DNA from: Geosiphon pyriformis
Lineage: Eukaryota > Glomeromycota > Glomeromycetes > Archaeosporales > Geosiphonaceae
Length of the DNA stretch: 64,000 bases
Direction: 5' to 3'
NCBI GenBank assembly: GCA_016748015.1
Contig: JAAOMT010000057.1
Location: 452,763 to 516,762, forward strand
The notes beneath the pieces were generated by a model. It saw only the letters and a list, made by a program, of their open reading frames with translations, had not been told where the DNA came from and made no database searches. Positions 1 through 12,420 of the stretch are shown one piece after another. Made by a program: the position numbers and the translations under genes. Every line of letters starts with the position of its first letter. Positions within the stretch are counted from its first letter, which is position 1.

Positions 1-736
1 TGCAATTATGATTTAGGTGGTAGCTGCATAGTCTACTTGGTAACCTAGTTGATTTATGAGTTGCTTTGTGATTATACTATCTGCTGATTCACTATTGAGA
101 ATTAATTTAATGTTAATGTTTTTAACTCTAATATCAGTATACAAGACAGTTATTGGTTTATTCTGATTAATGGTGGCTTTACTGAAAAGACTATTGGTGT
201 TCAGATTGTCAATGTTGAAGAAAAATATAGTGGCAAAGGTGGTGTCTTCAATAATAATGGCAGGTAAAATAGTATTGTTGATTTGATTTTGACTTGAAGA
301 GTTGAATATTTTTCCTACATTTTTCTCTTCTAAAGATATAGAGCTACAAAAATTCTGGTTTTTAGTAAAACCAAGATATAAAGCTTGATTTAGGTATCTA
401 GTTGGTGCTAATTGAGATAAGACATTACTCTAATTGAGGAGTTGCAATAGTTTACTGTTAGTCTGCATCTAATTGTTGTTGGAGTTCCTCCATTCTTGGT
501 TGTAGTTAATCATACAAGGTCTAAGTAGATTATAGATAGAGTTTTAATACTGTAGTTACTTAAGTCATTGGCTACAATGACTAATAGTAGTTCTGAGACA
601 GTTGTTGAGTATACATGATTGGTTGTACATATTGGGACAGTAGATACTAGGACATGGAGTATTAGGGTTCTATTGTCTGGGGATATCTTGGATGATGATA
701 TTGAGTTTCTTGATTCTGGTCTGCTAATTTCTGTTG

Positions 737-778
737 GCAATCCTGGGCAATATGTTCAAGTTTCTGACAATAATAACA
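737..778 (-). other. Gag zinc knuckle (CCHC) of the left-edge element
   Basis: The minus strand reads CYYCQKLEHIAQDC, a complete C-x2-C-x4-H-x4-C retroviral-type zinc knuckle used by Gag nucleocapsid to bind element RNA. It is intact here, whereas the matching knuckles at 45310-45351 and 62274-62315 have lost a residue or gained a stop. Confidence 0.8.
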
Positions 779-2378
779 ATTGCAAAGATCAGATTTCCAA
801 GATTGCTGTTGTTGCTGATGTTTCTGTTGTTAAAGATACCTACTGCTATTATTGTTTTTTATTGGGATGACTGATAAGTTTCTGTTGTACTGGTTAAGAA
901 TCTCTCAATTTTCTGAGTTAATTTCTCACTTAATTGGATTATTTTTGCATCAATGTCCACAGTTTTGTTGATGGCTAAATTAACAGTTTGGGTGTGATTG
1001 GCTTTTTGTTCTGCTAACTCAAAATTGTGAGCAAAGACAATGGCATCTGGTAAATTTGTTAGATGTCAAGATCTCATGAATCTTAGGAGACTGCTCCTTA
1101 GTTCCTTGACAAATTGATTAAAAACTTGCACCATAGTGTAGTAGTTTTTTTCAATTGCCAGTATTTGATGAAAGATTTGATTGAATCATCTAAGATAAGT
1201 AGTCACTGCTTTATGATCTTTTTGTTTTATTATACTGAATTGATTCTGTAATCTAATAAAAGTATTGGGGTCACAAAAGTATCATAGAAAGGCAAGTTTA
1301 AAGGTAGTAAAGTCAGTGGGTTTTTTCATTAGACTTTGATACCATGAATCTGCAGTTCTGGTCAAAAAAAATGACAGTGCTTGAATAGCTCTGTCATTAT
1401 TCCAGTTGTTGGTGGTAATTGCTTTCTTGGCTTCCACAATTTACAAGTATGTATTGTCTTCTTCACCAGAAAATTTTTCTAACTTGGTGATATCTTGATA
1501 AGTCATAATCTGGTAGGTAGGTGAAGTCTTACTAATTAATACTAAAAGGTTTGGAGTTTGCATGCTAAGGAGTTCTCCTGGTGCTAATTCTGGTTGTTTT
1601 TTTTTGTTAATTTTCTCAATAGGCTAAAAAATAACTGTTTCTTCAAAGGGGGTAGTTGATAATTCAGTTAAGAATTAAATTGATAGTAGTTCTCATGTCA
1701 ACATATTTCTATCTGTTTTATTAATTGTTGGGGTGAGGTTTCCAAATAATGATCCATATTCTTTTAGAGATTTGGTCCAACTGTTGTGATCTTATGGGTA
1801 TTGATTTTTGGAAGTTTATGGTATTTCTGCCTAGGTTTCTATGATTGGGTTAAATACAATTCTACTTTCCAGTATTTGATGATATAATGAAGTTGTTGGG
1901 AAAAGAATTCTTGGTTTCTTGTTGACTGTGGAGTGAGGTTGTTTTCATGTGACTACTGTGTTATTAGGTTCGAATTCATATTCTTCAGAGTCAAGTCTTG
2001 CTGGTTGTTTTACTTAAGAGTAGCATTTTTTCACATAGTACTTGATGTTTTTATTGAATATATGAAGTGTTTTGACTATGGCTTAAGTAGTAATATTCAT
2101 TGAATAGGCTAATAATTTTTAATGAATTTGTTTTCCAAGTTTCCCAGTGTCTGTTGTTTGGCCTAAAAAGCAGTCAATTTTTGCATGTAGATAGTCACAA
2201 AATTAGTTTTCTGCGATAACAGTTTCTGCGAGTATTCCTAAGTCTTCCCAAAAGTGTTGAAATAATTTTCTTCCATATGGGGTGTAATTTTTTTCTACTG
2301 TTCCAATAGTTGTCACTTTTGTAAATCTTTGAGATGCTTTGTTTTTGTGGATTTATAACTTTACAGGAAGCACCAAAT

Positions 2379-3422
2379 GTTATGAGTAAACTTAGTAGAA
2401 TAGAAAAATAGTAACATTTAGTGCTCTTAATTATTAGTAATACATCTTTCATGTAATTCCATTGGCTTAATCTTGATTATCAATCTTTGAAGGTCTTATT
2501 TACTGATTGTTATTTTATCCATTGAGTTTTTTGGTTATAAGACACAAAGGTTTGGCTTTCACTGATTGCAACTTCTTATAAATGTGAGTTATTTTTTCCA
2601 AACTAATGAGTGTAGTCATTAGGATCTAGCATTGTCTTTTTGCCTTTTTAGTAAGCTAACAAGATAATATTAATATTCAAAACTTAGGGGGAGCCTTTCT
2701 CTTTTACCAGGCTATCACAAAGTCTATTCTCAAACAGTCAATTTTACTATGTTGCTGCTTTACAAAAGAATAAAAAAAAGAATAGAAATAAAATAAAATA
2801 AAATAAAATAAAAATAAAAAAAAAAGAATTAATATTGTCAATCACTGTGATCAAGAGTGATTGGTTCAAATCATTAATAGTTTGAGGCAATTATGCTAAG
2901 AACATTTGTCTTGGAATAAAGGTATAAAACAATAGTTAATTCATGTAAAGTCTACAAAGTTTGAGAACATAAATTCATGATTCTGATTTCTTAATAATTG
3001 ATTTATTTTAGAAGATGAAAATAGAATAGAATAAATAATAGAAAGAATAAAAATATTTGATTCTTGTCTAGTGGGTTATATTTAGATGTCTCTTATTTTT
3101 TCTAACTTTTACAACTACTTATTTTTATATATTCTTTTGGTTTTATATAATTGCTTTTGATTGTTTTCATTATTGCTAGCTATTGCTTCACTATTTCTGT
3201 TATTGCTTTATTCTCTATGTTATTCCTAGTTATTCTATATTATAACATGCTATCTGGTATTTTTATATATTATTCTGTATTATTCCTCATTATAATATGT
3301 TATCTTATATTATTCTAAGTTATAATATGTTGTTCAATATTATTGTGTGCTATTTTGTATTATGTTACATTTTGGTCATGTTTTCTTCATAACTTTGGAT
3401 CGGTTTTTCTACTTAGATAACA
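2379..3422 (-). repeat. LTR, subfamily B (5' LTR of the left-edge element)
   Basis: The repeat starts TGTTATGAGTAAAC and ends CTTAGATAACA on the plus strand, so it has TG...CA ends with a TGTTA/TAACA terminal inverted repeat. It contains (AAATA)n and many degraded TTATT/TGTTAT runs. A second copy in the same orientation is at 34957-35951, with the same ends and the same internal order, for example the segment on pulling and losing a TTTTACCAGGCTATCA-like block. Confidence 0.8.
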
Positions 3423-4513
3423 ATATATAAAAAGTACATGATTTGTACTTAGTTTAGATTATTTAGTTTGATATATTATATTAAGTAGCATTTGGATTTT
3501 ACTTATTAAAACAAATAAAAAAAAACTTACAATTAATAATTTTTGCAAAAAAGTTAATTTTTATTGTAAAATAATTATACAAAATAATTTACATATAATT
3601 GGTTATTTTATTATAAGTTTAATAATATAAACAGTTTAAATTATAAAAAAATACATTAAAAATAAATTAATTTATTAAAAATTCAACAGTTTTTATTAAT
3701 AATAGAAAAAATAATAACAATTTAATATTAACAATATTAAAAAAACAATTAAAATTTTTAAAAATAATAAAATTAAAATCAAAATTTATTTTAATAATAT
3801 AAACAATTATAATAAAACTGGTTTTTAAATATACTTTAAAAAAATATTATATAAAAAATTACTTATAAAAAAAAGACTATATAATTTGAAATATTTTAAT
3901 ACAAATTATATTAAAAAAAATTTTTAATTTTTTTTTAATAATATGTTTTAAATTCTGTTATAAAAAAAACTATTGTTATAAAATATATTAATAAATAGAA
4001 AACTTTTATTAATATTATTTATGTAAAATTACCAGTTTTTTAAATATTACATAATTTTTTTTAATGATTATAATTAAAAATTTTGTTATTAAAAAGTATT
4101 ATTAAGAGTTTTTAATAATATATTTATAAATATTAATAAGACTAATTTAATTATTATTAATCTTATATATAATTTGAATTTTAAAGATAATTATAAATTA
4201 ACAAAAAAAATATATATTATAATAAGATAAAACTGATTTTTTAATTTTTTTCTTTTATAAAAATTTTGACATGTATTTTTTTTTATTGATTTAACGAGTG
4301 CAGCCCCATCATGTATTTAAAAATCAATAAAACAAAATATAAATTTATTTTAAACAAAAATGAAATTAAAAACAGATGTAATTAAAGATATTTAATTATT
4401 TAAATTTTTTTAAAAAAAATTATAAAATTATAATAATAATAATATTATTTTATATTTAAAAATATAATTTTTTTTTAATATTTATATAAATGTAATTAAA
4501 TTTGTAATTTTTT

Positions 4514-4545
<32 letters not shown>

Positions 4546-4587
4546 TTATACGTTTTACGAGTGCGGCCCAATCGATTATTATTTACA

Positions 4588-4628
<41 letters not shown>

Positions 4629-4740
4629 CATTATTATTTTGATTTTACAATAATTAAATTAATTAAATCGTGAATATATTAAAATTTGTAAGCAGAAATT
4701 TAAAAAAAAAAACTTTAAAATGAATAAATTTATTTGTATT
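3423..4740. other. Extremely AT-rich decayed spacer
   Basis: No gene is visible. The stretch is almost pure A/T with short TAA/ATT microsatellites (4506-4630). Two small GC-containing islands stand out: ACGAGTGCAGCCCC near 4294 and ACGAGTGCGGCCC near 4557. It is probably very old repeat DNA that has lost its G and C. Confidence 0.5.
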
Positions 4741-4958
4741 GAATTAGAAAAAAAAATCCCCCCTCCCCCAAAATTTATTCATGCTATATGTTAATTTTAA
4801 AAATTATAAGATTTCAATTAAGCCAAGAGAATGAGATCACCAAACAAACAAACAAACAAAACAAAACAATAAATAAATAAATTGAATTCACAACTTTTTT
4901 TCGATTTTTCATTCTATTTTTCCAAGCGTATATCGGGATTCACGTTATTATGATAATC

Positions 4959-4997
<39 letters not shown>

Positions 4998-5590
4998 AAC
5001 AACAATAACAACAATAACAAAAACAACGACAACAACGACAACAACACAACAACATTCAGCATTCAACATTCATCAAAATTCATCATCAGAGTTTTTAAAA
5101 AAATATGCCTGTTTCAGTGAATGTTTTGCCATGCATGAAAATAAAAATAAAAATAAAAATAAACAATAACAACGACAACAACTACAAACAGTATCATCAT
5201 CATCATCATCATCATCATCATGATCATGATCATCATGCATCATGCATCATGCAATGGATGAAACAATTTTCATTTATGATAATTTTTTTTGCGGAGAAAA
5301 GATTTCAATCAGTATTTCTTTCATCTATCTAAAAAGCATTACACATATATAATGCAGGGTATAAAGTTTTTTTTTTTACATAATAATAAGTATTTGGAAG
5401 CTCTATTCGTGATATTTGCATATTCAAATTTGGGAGTTTTTGTTCAAAGATTTTAACTCGTTTAAGTTTGGGATTCATCTTAATGAATAACATGCAACAA
5501 CAGCATGTTAAACAATTAATTGAACTAGTTTGAGCAGTGAATTTAAATACTTTTTATGCCTCGTGTTCAGGAACTTTTTTTCTCCTGGTT
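4741..5590. repeat. Intergenic DNA with CAA and CAT microsatellites
   Basis: This spacer carries (CAAA)n near 4845, (CAA)n at about 4960-5050, (AAAAAT)n near 5140 and (CAT)n at 5190-5220. Short open frames through these repeats give low-complexity peptides (poly-Asn, poly-His). I do not regard them as genes. Confidence 0.6.
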
Positions 5591-5654
5591 GAAATCTTAA
5601 AGTAAGGTTTTACCACTTGCGTAAAAATCAATTTTCTGGATCGTAAAAAGTTAT

Positions 5655-5658
<4 letters not shown>

Positions 5659-5705
<47 letters not shown>

Positions 5706-5736
5706 NNNNNNNNNNNNNNNNNNNNTTTGTTTGTTG

Positions 5737-5804
<68 letters not shown>
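5659..5804. other. Poly-T tracts around an assembly gap (20 N at 5706-5725)
   Basis: Long T homopolymers flank 20 N characters. The gap size is probably a placeholder, so the true distance between the two poly-T tracts is unknown. The surrounding 5800-7300 stretch holds no recognisable gene. Confidence 0.9.
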
Positions 5805-6870
5805 CAATATATGAGGTTTTAGAAATGAAAAAAATTTATTTACTTTTTTTCTTTCTTTTTTAATTTATCAATGAGATTAAAGAGTTTCCACTCCCCGTGT
5901 ATAATATAAACGATACTGAGACACTGAGACAACAATCACTTGTTTATTTAAAAAAAATAAAAATACATATAATATATATTTTTTACTGAAAATTTTATCC
6001 TTCCCTAACCCTAATAACTGCAGATATTCATTTGATAATTAAAATATCATTTATTAGATTACCCTGTTAGCATAAATTTATTGCTGCAAATTACAAGTTT
6101 GTGTCTTGAAACGGTTTTAAGTAAAATGGGGAATTAAGTAATGAAAAAAAATATGCCGAGATATTACACAGGACCAACCCTTTTTATCGGAAATAGTTTT
6201 TGTGGGCAGAGAAGGTTTGAGTTTTAAGTGGTAAGTTGGAAGGGGATAAATATACCATTGTAAACTTTTGTGGCTAAGTTGTTTGTGTTAAAGTGTTATT
6301 ATTATTAATAGTAATAAGAGTATTAGTATTACCATTATTACCATTATTATAAAGGATTATCATTATCATCATGCAAGGATAAACCATCAAGTCAAAAACG
6401 GCGTATTGTTAATCATAAATATCGGATCCTAAAGATTGAGAAAGAGACTTGGGATTAGGAATTAAACATTTTGACCGAGGAGAGGGATTAGAAGGTGAGG
6501 TTGAATTTTATATTTATTCTAAACAAAATGCAAATCAAAAAAAATAAGAATAATAATGATGATGAGTGGGATGATAAACTAAAAAATTGTTTTAACTGAA
6601 AAAAGTAAACGAATAATTAAAATTTCTGTCATACTATTACTATTATTACTATATATAATAATATTAATAGGAATTTTTGAAATTAGAACTTGTTTCTTAC
6701 ATGTTTTCGGATAATACTTTTTGAAAGTCTGATGAAATTAATCATTTTTTTTTTTTTTTTTGAAAACCTGTTACCAGAAACGTCAAATTTTTGGTCAAAT
6801 GATATACTCCACTTGATATAAAAAGATTTCTTTATTTTAGATAAAATACATTATATTAAAGAGTTACGTA

Positions 6871-6976
6871 TCATAAATCATAAATCATAAATTATAAATT
6901 ATAAATTATAAATCATAAATCATAAATCATAAATCATAAATCATAAATCATAAATCATAAATCATAAATCATAAAA
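6871..6976. repeat. 7-bp tandem repeat (ATAAATC)n
   Basis: About fifteen head-to-tail copies of a 7-bp unit ATAAATC occur here, several with the C-to-T variant ATAAATT. The repeat lies in otherwise featureless intergenic DNA between the gap and the CT tract. Confidence 0.85.
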
Positions 6977-7327
6977 ATCATGATTCAGAAGAGTTCTAGA
7001 TTCAAAGAAATCTTTTAAAGAATTTTTTAAATAAAAAATATTTTGATTAAATTGTTACATTTCATTTCCCTTTAAAATTAATTAGGTTAAAATATTTGGG
7101 GAATTTTTTTTTTTTCAAAAATAAAAATAATAATAATAATACTCTTTTAATTCATTAGGGCGTAAAAGAGATGTAAAATAAATAAATTATATATTTGTTT
7201 TTCTTTTGTATAATTTCTTCATTGTGTTCTTTCATAGGTTTTTTCTCATGAAAATCAATTAGTATTTTTTTTTAATTATTATTTTTAATTATACACTACC
7301 AATACAATTGAAGGAAATTAAAATTAA

Positions 7328-7457
7328 AATTTTTCTTTCTACTTTCTCTCCCCCCTCCCCTTTTCCTCTCTCACTATTTCACTATTTCACTATTTCTCTA
7401 TTTTTCTATTTCTCTATCTCTCTCTATCTTTCTTTATCTATCTCTCTTTATCTCTCC

Positions 7458-7515
<58 letters not shown>
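7328..7515. repeat. Long pyrimidine (CT)n tract
   Basis: A nearly pure C/T strand begins with CTTTCT/CCCCTCCCC and ends in about 25 perfect CT dinucleotides (7464-7515). The Ser/Leu-rich and Arg/Glu-rich open frames through it are products of the repeat. Confidence 0.85.
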
Positions 7516-7518
<3 letters not shown>

Positions 7519-9309
7519 ATCACCCATTTTGTCCATTCCGAAATTGAAGTTCAAATTAACCAAAAATAATTTTTTTCTTTTGATCACAGCATGATCATAT
7601 TCGTTAAAAGAGACTATCACTTAAATTTGATTATGTCCTCTTCTCAAATCTGTGAACTTTGTGAAATTTAATAGTTATTTAATATATACATAAAATTATG
7701 AAACATTTCTTTCTCATTTCTCCTTCTCGGTGAGTGACAAAAATGAAAAAGTCTATAATTCTAGAAATGGAAAATAATACTTTGAAATCTTTTTGGGTTT
7801 GACAAATTTTTTCTGTGATTCTTGTGACCATCATGTTGTTGTAACCTATTCTTTTCGTTTGAACTTTTTTGGATGAAATTCTTTTAAAAAAATCATCCAA
7901 TCATTTGGAACCCTTTTAGAAAAATTAATTTTAGCCTTTCTAGAAAAAATAATAATTTTCTTGTTGTTTTCTCGTGTTTCTGAAAAAAAAAAAGTACTAA
8001 TAATAATAATAATAAATGATAACGGCTGAATTTAATTTTATCAACAAAAAAATTATCGATCATTACTTAGAAGGGAATTTTATAATTAGAGTTGATAATT
8101 AATTTAATTTAATTTGAAAATTTGCGTCAAAAAATTAATGTCTTATTACTTTTTCGATATGCAATTTAAATCCTCATTTCAATCATTCACCTTCCGTAAG
8201 TCCCCGTTTCGATTCGGAATTCCAAGATGATCCTTGTGTTTTATAATGATTATATTGAAAAAGAGAGAGAGTTATATATATATATGTATATATAGATTTA
8301 GATAGATAGATAGATAGATATATATATATATTAAAAGTTCTTGATTTCCAAGTTTCGTAATTTTGTAAATCTCGGTTATCAACACTTTTACTTGAAATCT
8401 TATTGGTTGAGGTGAGGAAAAAAAAAAAAAAAAGGAGGCTAGTTGCAGCTCCCACTTTTGAACAAACATCCTTTTTTAACGTGGCATGATTTTTATGTGA
8501 GCCCGAGTTGACCTACTCCTTTTCCTTCCTTTTTTTCTTTTTCTTTTTTTCTCTCTTTCTTTTTTTTCTCTTTTTCTTTTTTTTCTCTTTTTCTTTTTTT
8601 TCTCTCTCTCTTACCCATCCCTTCACTTCTTTCCCGCCTTTTCGTTTCTTTTCCTTTCTAACACATTTTTTCCAAAATTGATCAAGTAAAAAATTGATCA
8701 AAAACAAAAGGCTTGTCCCTTTTGGATATATATATATATATACTTTTTTTTTTTTTGTACATTTTTTGTTTTGTCAAAAAAAGGCGCGGCCGGTTCGCCC
8801 TTCTTTTATCATATATACACAACAACGACAAAAACAACAACAACAACAAATAATAATAATAATAATAATAATCAAAAAACGTATTCACGATTTTTAATCT
8901 CATCAAAGAATCATCTTCAAAAAAGTGATTTATCTAATTTAGAATATCCCAAACCAAAACATTTATCTAAACAAACAAAAATTTTGGTATCTCTCAAGTT
9001 CCCAACAATTAATCATCATTTTTCTGTCTTTTTTTTTTAAAAAAAAAACTCTTAAAAGTATACACCAAAAGAGTCGTCCCTGAATCTCGCTCTGATCTTT
9101 ACCGGGAAACAACCACCATAAGTCGAACCACCTTTTCCTACAGGTGCAATCGTTTCTTGTCATAGTCTACGCATCCTTTGTAGATAATAGATTTACATTA
9201 CATTAAATACATACATACATATATACATACATTATTATTTTTAAAAGTTTTTCTGTATATTAGCATTTTCTTCAAAAAATTTCTTCCCCTTTATAATCTC
9301 ACCCATAAA
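7516..9309. other. Upstream region of the tetraspanin gene
   Basis: No gene is seen. It holds an (ATAT/GATA)n stretch at 8273-8330, a (T3-8 C) pyrimidine tract at 8520-8620, (CAA)n/(TAA)n at 8821-8872 and several A/T homopolymers. The last few hundred bases before 9310 presumably carry the promoter and 5' leader of the tetraspanin; no clear TATA box or other site can be assigned. Confidence 0.5.
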
Positions 9310-10505
9310 ATGCATAAACATCACAAACCATTCAAGGTAATCACCTCGAAAATTCGATACTCGTTCCTGTTTCTGGAATTATGTTATCTAGGCACTGGTG
9401 GAATCGTGATCGCGTTCGCCGTGATTTGGTGGTTGAGAGACGGTCTTAATTTACGGAGCATTGTCGTTACTACCAATTTATTGTTAAGTATGTAGTGTAA
9501 TTTTTATAATTTTGAAGTTTTACCTTTTTTCAGAAGAGAGATGGTGAATGAGAGGTTAAAATTAAATTGGATGTTAAAATGAACAAATAATTAAAAAATA
9601 TGTATTTCCAAGGAGAATTGACTATAATTTAATTTTACCGTATATTCATCATTCACAAATATTAATCTCGAATTTTCATTCCCCCCCTTCCCTTCCCTTC
9701 CCTTCCCTTCACTTCACTCATCTCCTCTACTTTTAGGTGGGTTTGTTGTAGGTGGTGTGATAGTTTTATCAACAATTATTAGTCTTATCGGATATTCAAA
9801 TCCTCTGAGACGAAAGAAATGGCTTTCATTGCATGCTGTTTTAATTGTCTTTACGATGATTCTGTTGTTAAGCTTGGGCGGAACAATTTGGTTTGAAACT
9901 CTGGAAGAAAGACGTACTTATGCTCAGGAATGGAGCACATGGAATCCATTAAAAAAGTCTACATTCCAGGATCAGGTATGCATTTTTTTTTAAAAAAAAG
10001 AGACTATAATTTGAGGGTTAATATAAAAATTTGTGATGGGATTAGAAGTTTCAAGTAAAATTTTATATATACATAAACTTGGGGTTCGATTCAATAATCG
10101 TTCTCCTTTTCAAATTATTCCTGTAAATACCTTTTCACCTATATATCAACTAACTAACCAACCAACCAACCAACCAACCAACCAATCAATCAATCCTCTT
10201 CTCTTTTTAAGTTAAAATGTTGTGGCTGGAACAATGCAACTGACCAAGCAGTACCATCTAAATACTGTTCTTCGACAACATTATCATCGAAATCAACACA
10301 AGGGTGTATTGATCCACTCCTACAAACCCTCGATAAAATATTACGTCAACTGTTCACCACGTTATTCGGATTCATTGGAATTGATGTATTTGCCTTTTTC
10401 GCTACAATAATTCTCATTCAAGCCATTAATGTCGAAAATCGTTATCGAAAGATTGATGAGAAAAATAATGTTGGTGATCGTGCATTGCAAAGACAATACG
10501 TCTAA
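9310..10505 (+). CDS. Tetraspanin-family membrane protein
   Basis: Three exons (9310-9487, 9737-9975, 10212-10505) with GT-AG introns give a 236-residue protein with four predicted membrane segments (about residues 19-42, 61-79, 88-112, 188-211). The large outer loop between segments three and four carries the tetraspanin signature Cys-Cys-Gly (residues 142-144, in LKCCGW) plus two further Cys (158, 171) that would form the usual disulfides, and an N-glycosylation site (Asn147-Ala-Thr). The C-terminal tail is short and charged. Length and topology match tetraspanins, which organise membrane microdomains and in some fungi are needed for host penetration. The start is the first ATG in frame, just before a short basic cytoplasmic N-terminus. 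A (CCAA)n microsatellite sits in intron 2. The specific tetraspanin subfamily and function cannot be told. Confidence 0.88.
10152..10192. repeat. (CCAA)n microsatellite in tetraspanin intron 2
   Basis: About nine units of a CCAA/TCAA tetranucleotide lie 20-60 bp before the acceptor of the last intron (acceptor at 10211). Confidence 0.8.
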
Positions 10506-11423
10506 AGGTCGATGTATAATACGGTTACCTTGGTTCAGATTAATCTAATCTATTATCTATTATCTATTGAAGACTGGGTTTTTCCTGATATTGCTGATTT
10601 TCAGCAAGCAAGGATTTTTTTTTGATGTTTTCTCTAATCGCAAATAGTTTAAAAATTTATTTTTTTCTCATTTCCTTGTATCATATTGCATCATCAAAAG
10701 CTCTTTTTTAATATAGTCGGGTCACCATTTTTATTTATATGTAAAATTTATCTTAATCACACGTAGAACTTTAGTTTCAAAAATCCCTTTTGACCCGTAT
10801 AGCTTAAATTTTCCATCACTTCTTTTAAATCATTTACTTACCACTACACTCGCCAAAAATGTTATCACTTGTAGATTCTTTAAAAAAAAAAAAATAGTGA
10901 GCATGGCCTAATTATCATACTCTGTAGTATATATATCAGTTCTTGTGTCAAAAGAAAAAAATATGAATAATTTTACTTTTTTCAAATACGATTTCTCATG
11001 GATTTAACTAAATTATTTCATTAAACTTGTAAAAATTAAATATAATTTTAAAAAAAGTATTTGTGTGATTTGATTAATTGATTATTATTAAAAAATAAAT
11101 CTTGTAAATATATATATATCAATTATTATTATTATTTTTTTTAATCAAGAATTTTTTTTTAATTGATTGAATTTTTTTTATTATATATATATATATATAT
11201 ATTTTTTGAACATAAAAAGAAAATTTAATTATTACCATCAGTAAAAAAAGATATCTTGCTATAGTAAAAAAAACAAAAAAAACCAACAATTTCTATACAA
11301 TTAATATAAGCTTTAAAAGATGATGCATAATATATAATAGATAATCAGCAGGTGACAAACAGGCTTTTAATTTAAAGAGATTCTCGGCAAAAAAACAAAA
11401 AACAAATAATACCTCTTGTGAAT
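10506..11423. other. Tetraspanin 3' region and E1-alpha promoter region
   Basis: No further gene is seen. The DNA is AT-rich with TA dinucleotide runs (near 11110 and 11182-11201) and A-tracts. It must contain the 3' end of the tetraspanin transcript and the promoter of the next gene, which is transcribed in the same direction. Confidence 0.5.
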
Positions 11424-12389
11424 ATGTACTCTTGTGGTCAATTATTCTCTCGTGCAATAAAGAAACATAGACCATTGATTTTTAAAAGAGTAGGTTTAAA
11501 AAAGTAATGTGAAAAACACAAAATTTCTTTTGAGTTTTCGATTTTATTTGACTCGGGCAAAAATTTATATCACTTTCTTCATCAAAAGGCTTTGAGCTCA
11601 ACTCTGCGAACTCACCAGAATCTCGTGAATAATGAAACAAAAGAAAAAGTTCATTTTCCCGGAGCTGTTAATAGTTATTTCACAAGTAAAATGCAATTCA
11701 TTCAAAGTGTTGATGCGATTCCAACTTATCAGGTTATGGATAAAACTGGGCAAGTTTTAGACCCGGCGCAGGAACCTCAGGTATTTGTATAATTTCATTC
11801 CAGAGACCTTAAAAAAAAAAAAAAAGAAAAAAAAAAGATGCTTTTTCAACCATTCTGTTTGCTTTCAAGGTATCCCAAGACTTTGCTACAAAAATATATA
11901 AAGATATGATCACTTTGAATATCATGGATCTTATTCTCTATGAAGCCCAACGTCAAGGAAGAATCGGTTTTTATATAACCCATTATGGCGAGGAGGCATA
12001 CATTGGGAGCGCGGCCGCGCTAGATATCAAGGATGTGATTTTTGGTCAATATCGTGAAGCGGGCGTTCTACTGTATCGAGGCTTTGGACTTGATCAGTTC
12101 ATGAACCAATGCTACAGCAACGAACTTGATAATGGAAAAGGACGTCAGATGCCGGTCCATTATGGGTCAAAAGAACTTAATTTCCAAACAATTTCCTCGC
12201 CACTTGCTACGCAAATTCCACAAGCAGCAGGGGCAGCATACGCCTTAAAACGAGCCGGAAAAAAAAATTGTGTCATGTGTTACTTTGGTGAGGGTGCTGC
12301 CAGTGAAGGTGACTTTCATGCGGCGTTGAATTTGGCCGCCACCATGAAGTGCCCAGTTATTTTTTTCTGGAAAGTACCATTAAAATTTT

Positions 12390-12420
<31 letters not shown>

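Larger units (their letters stand above)
1..3422 (-). mobile_element. Decayed Ty3/gypsy LTR element, 5' part (protease, gag, 5' LTR), cut by window edge
   Basis: Read on the minus strand this is the first third of an LTR retrotransposon. The 5' LTR lies at 2379-3422, a primer-binding-like stretch follows next to it (about 2355-2376), then a gag region (about 2300-900), a zinc knuckle (737-778) and a protease fragment at the left edge. The gag core around 1120-1420 reads like the Retrotrans_gag family, with ALSFFLTRTADSWYQSL at about 1330-1380. Many in-frame stops interrupt it. At the protease site (about 90-112) the expected Asp-Ser/Thr-Gly reads Asn-Ser-Glu. The rest of pol lies to the left of the window. 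It belongs to the same broad lineage as the elements at 34957-64000, and its LTR matches the one at 34957-35951. Confidence 0.8.

Noticed and set aside
5706-5725. Possible biological signal at the N run
   Set aside because: It is an assembly gap in homopolymer T, a technical feature.
6001-6016. Telomere-like CCCTAACCCTAA, and TTAGGGTTAGG near 29335
   Set aside because: Only about two units each. Too short to claim interstitial telomeres, and compatible with chance.
10222-10410. 62-codon frame inside tetraspanin exon 3
   Set aside because: It is another frame of an exon that clearly encodes the CCG loop and fourth membrane segment.
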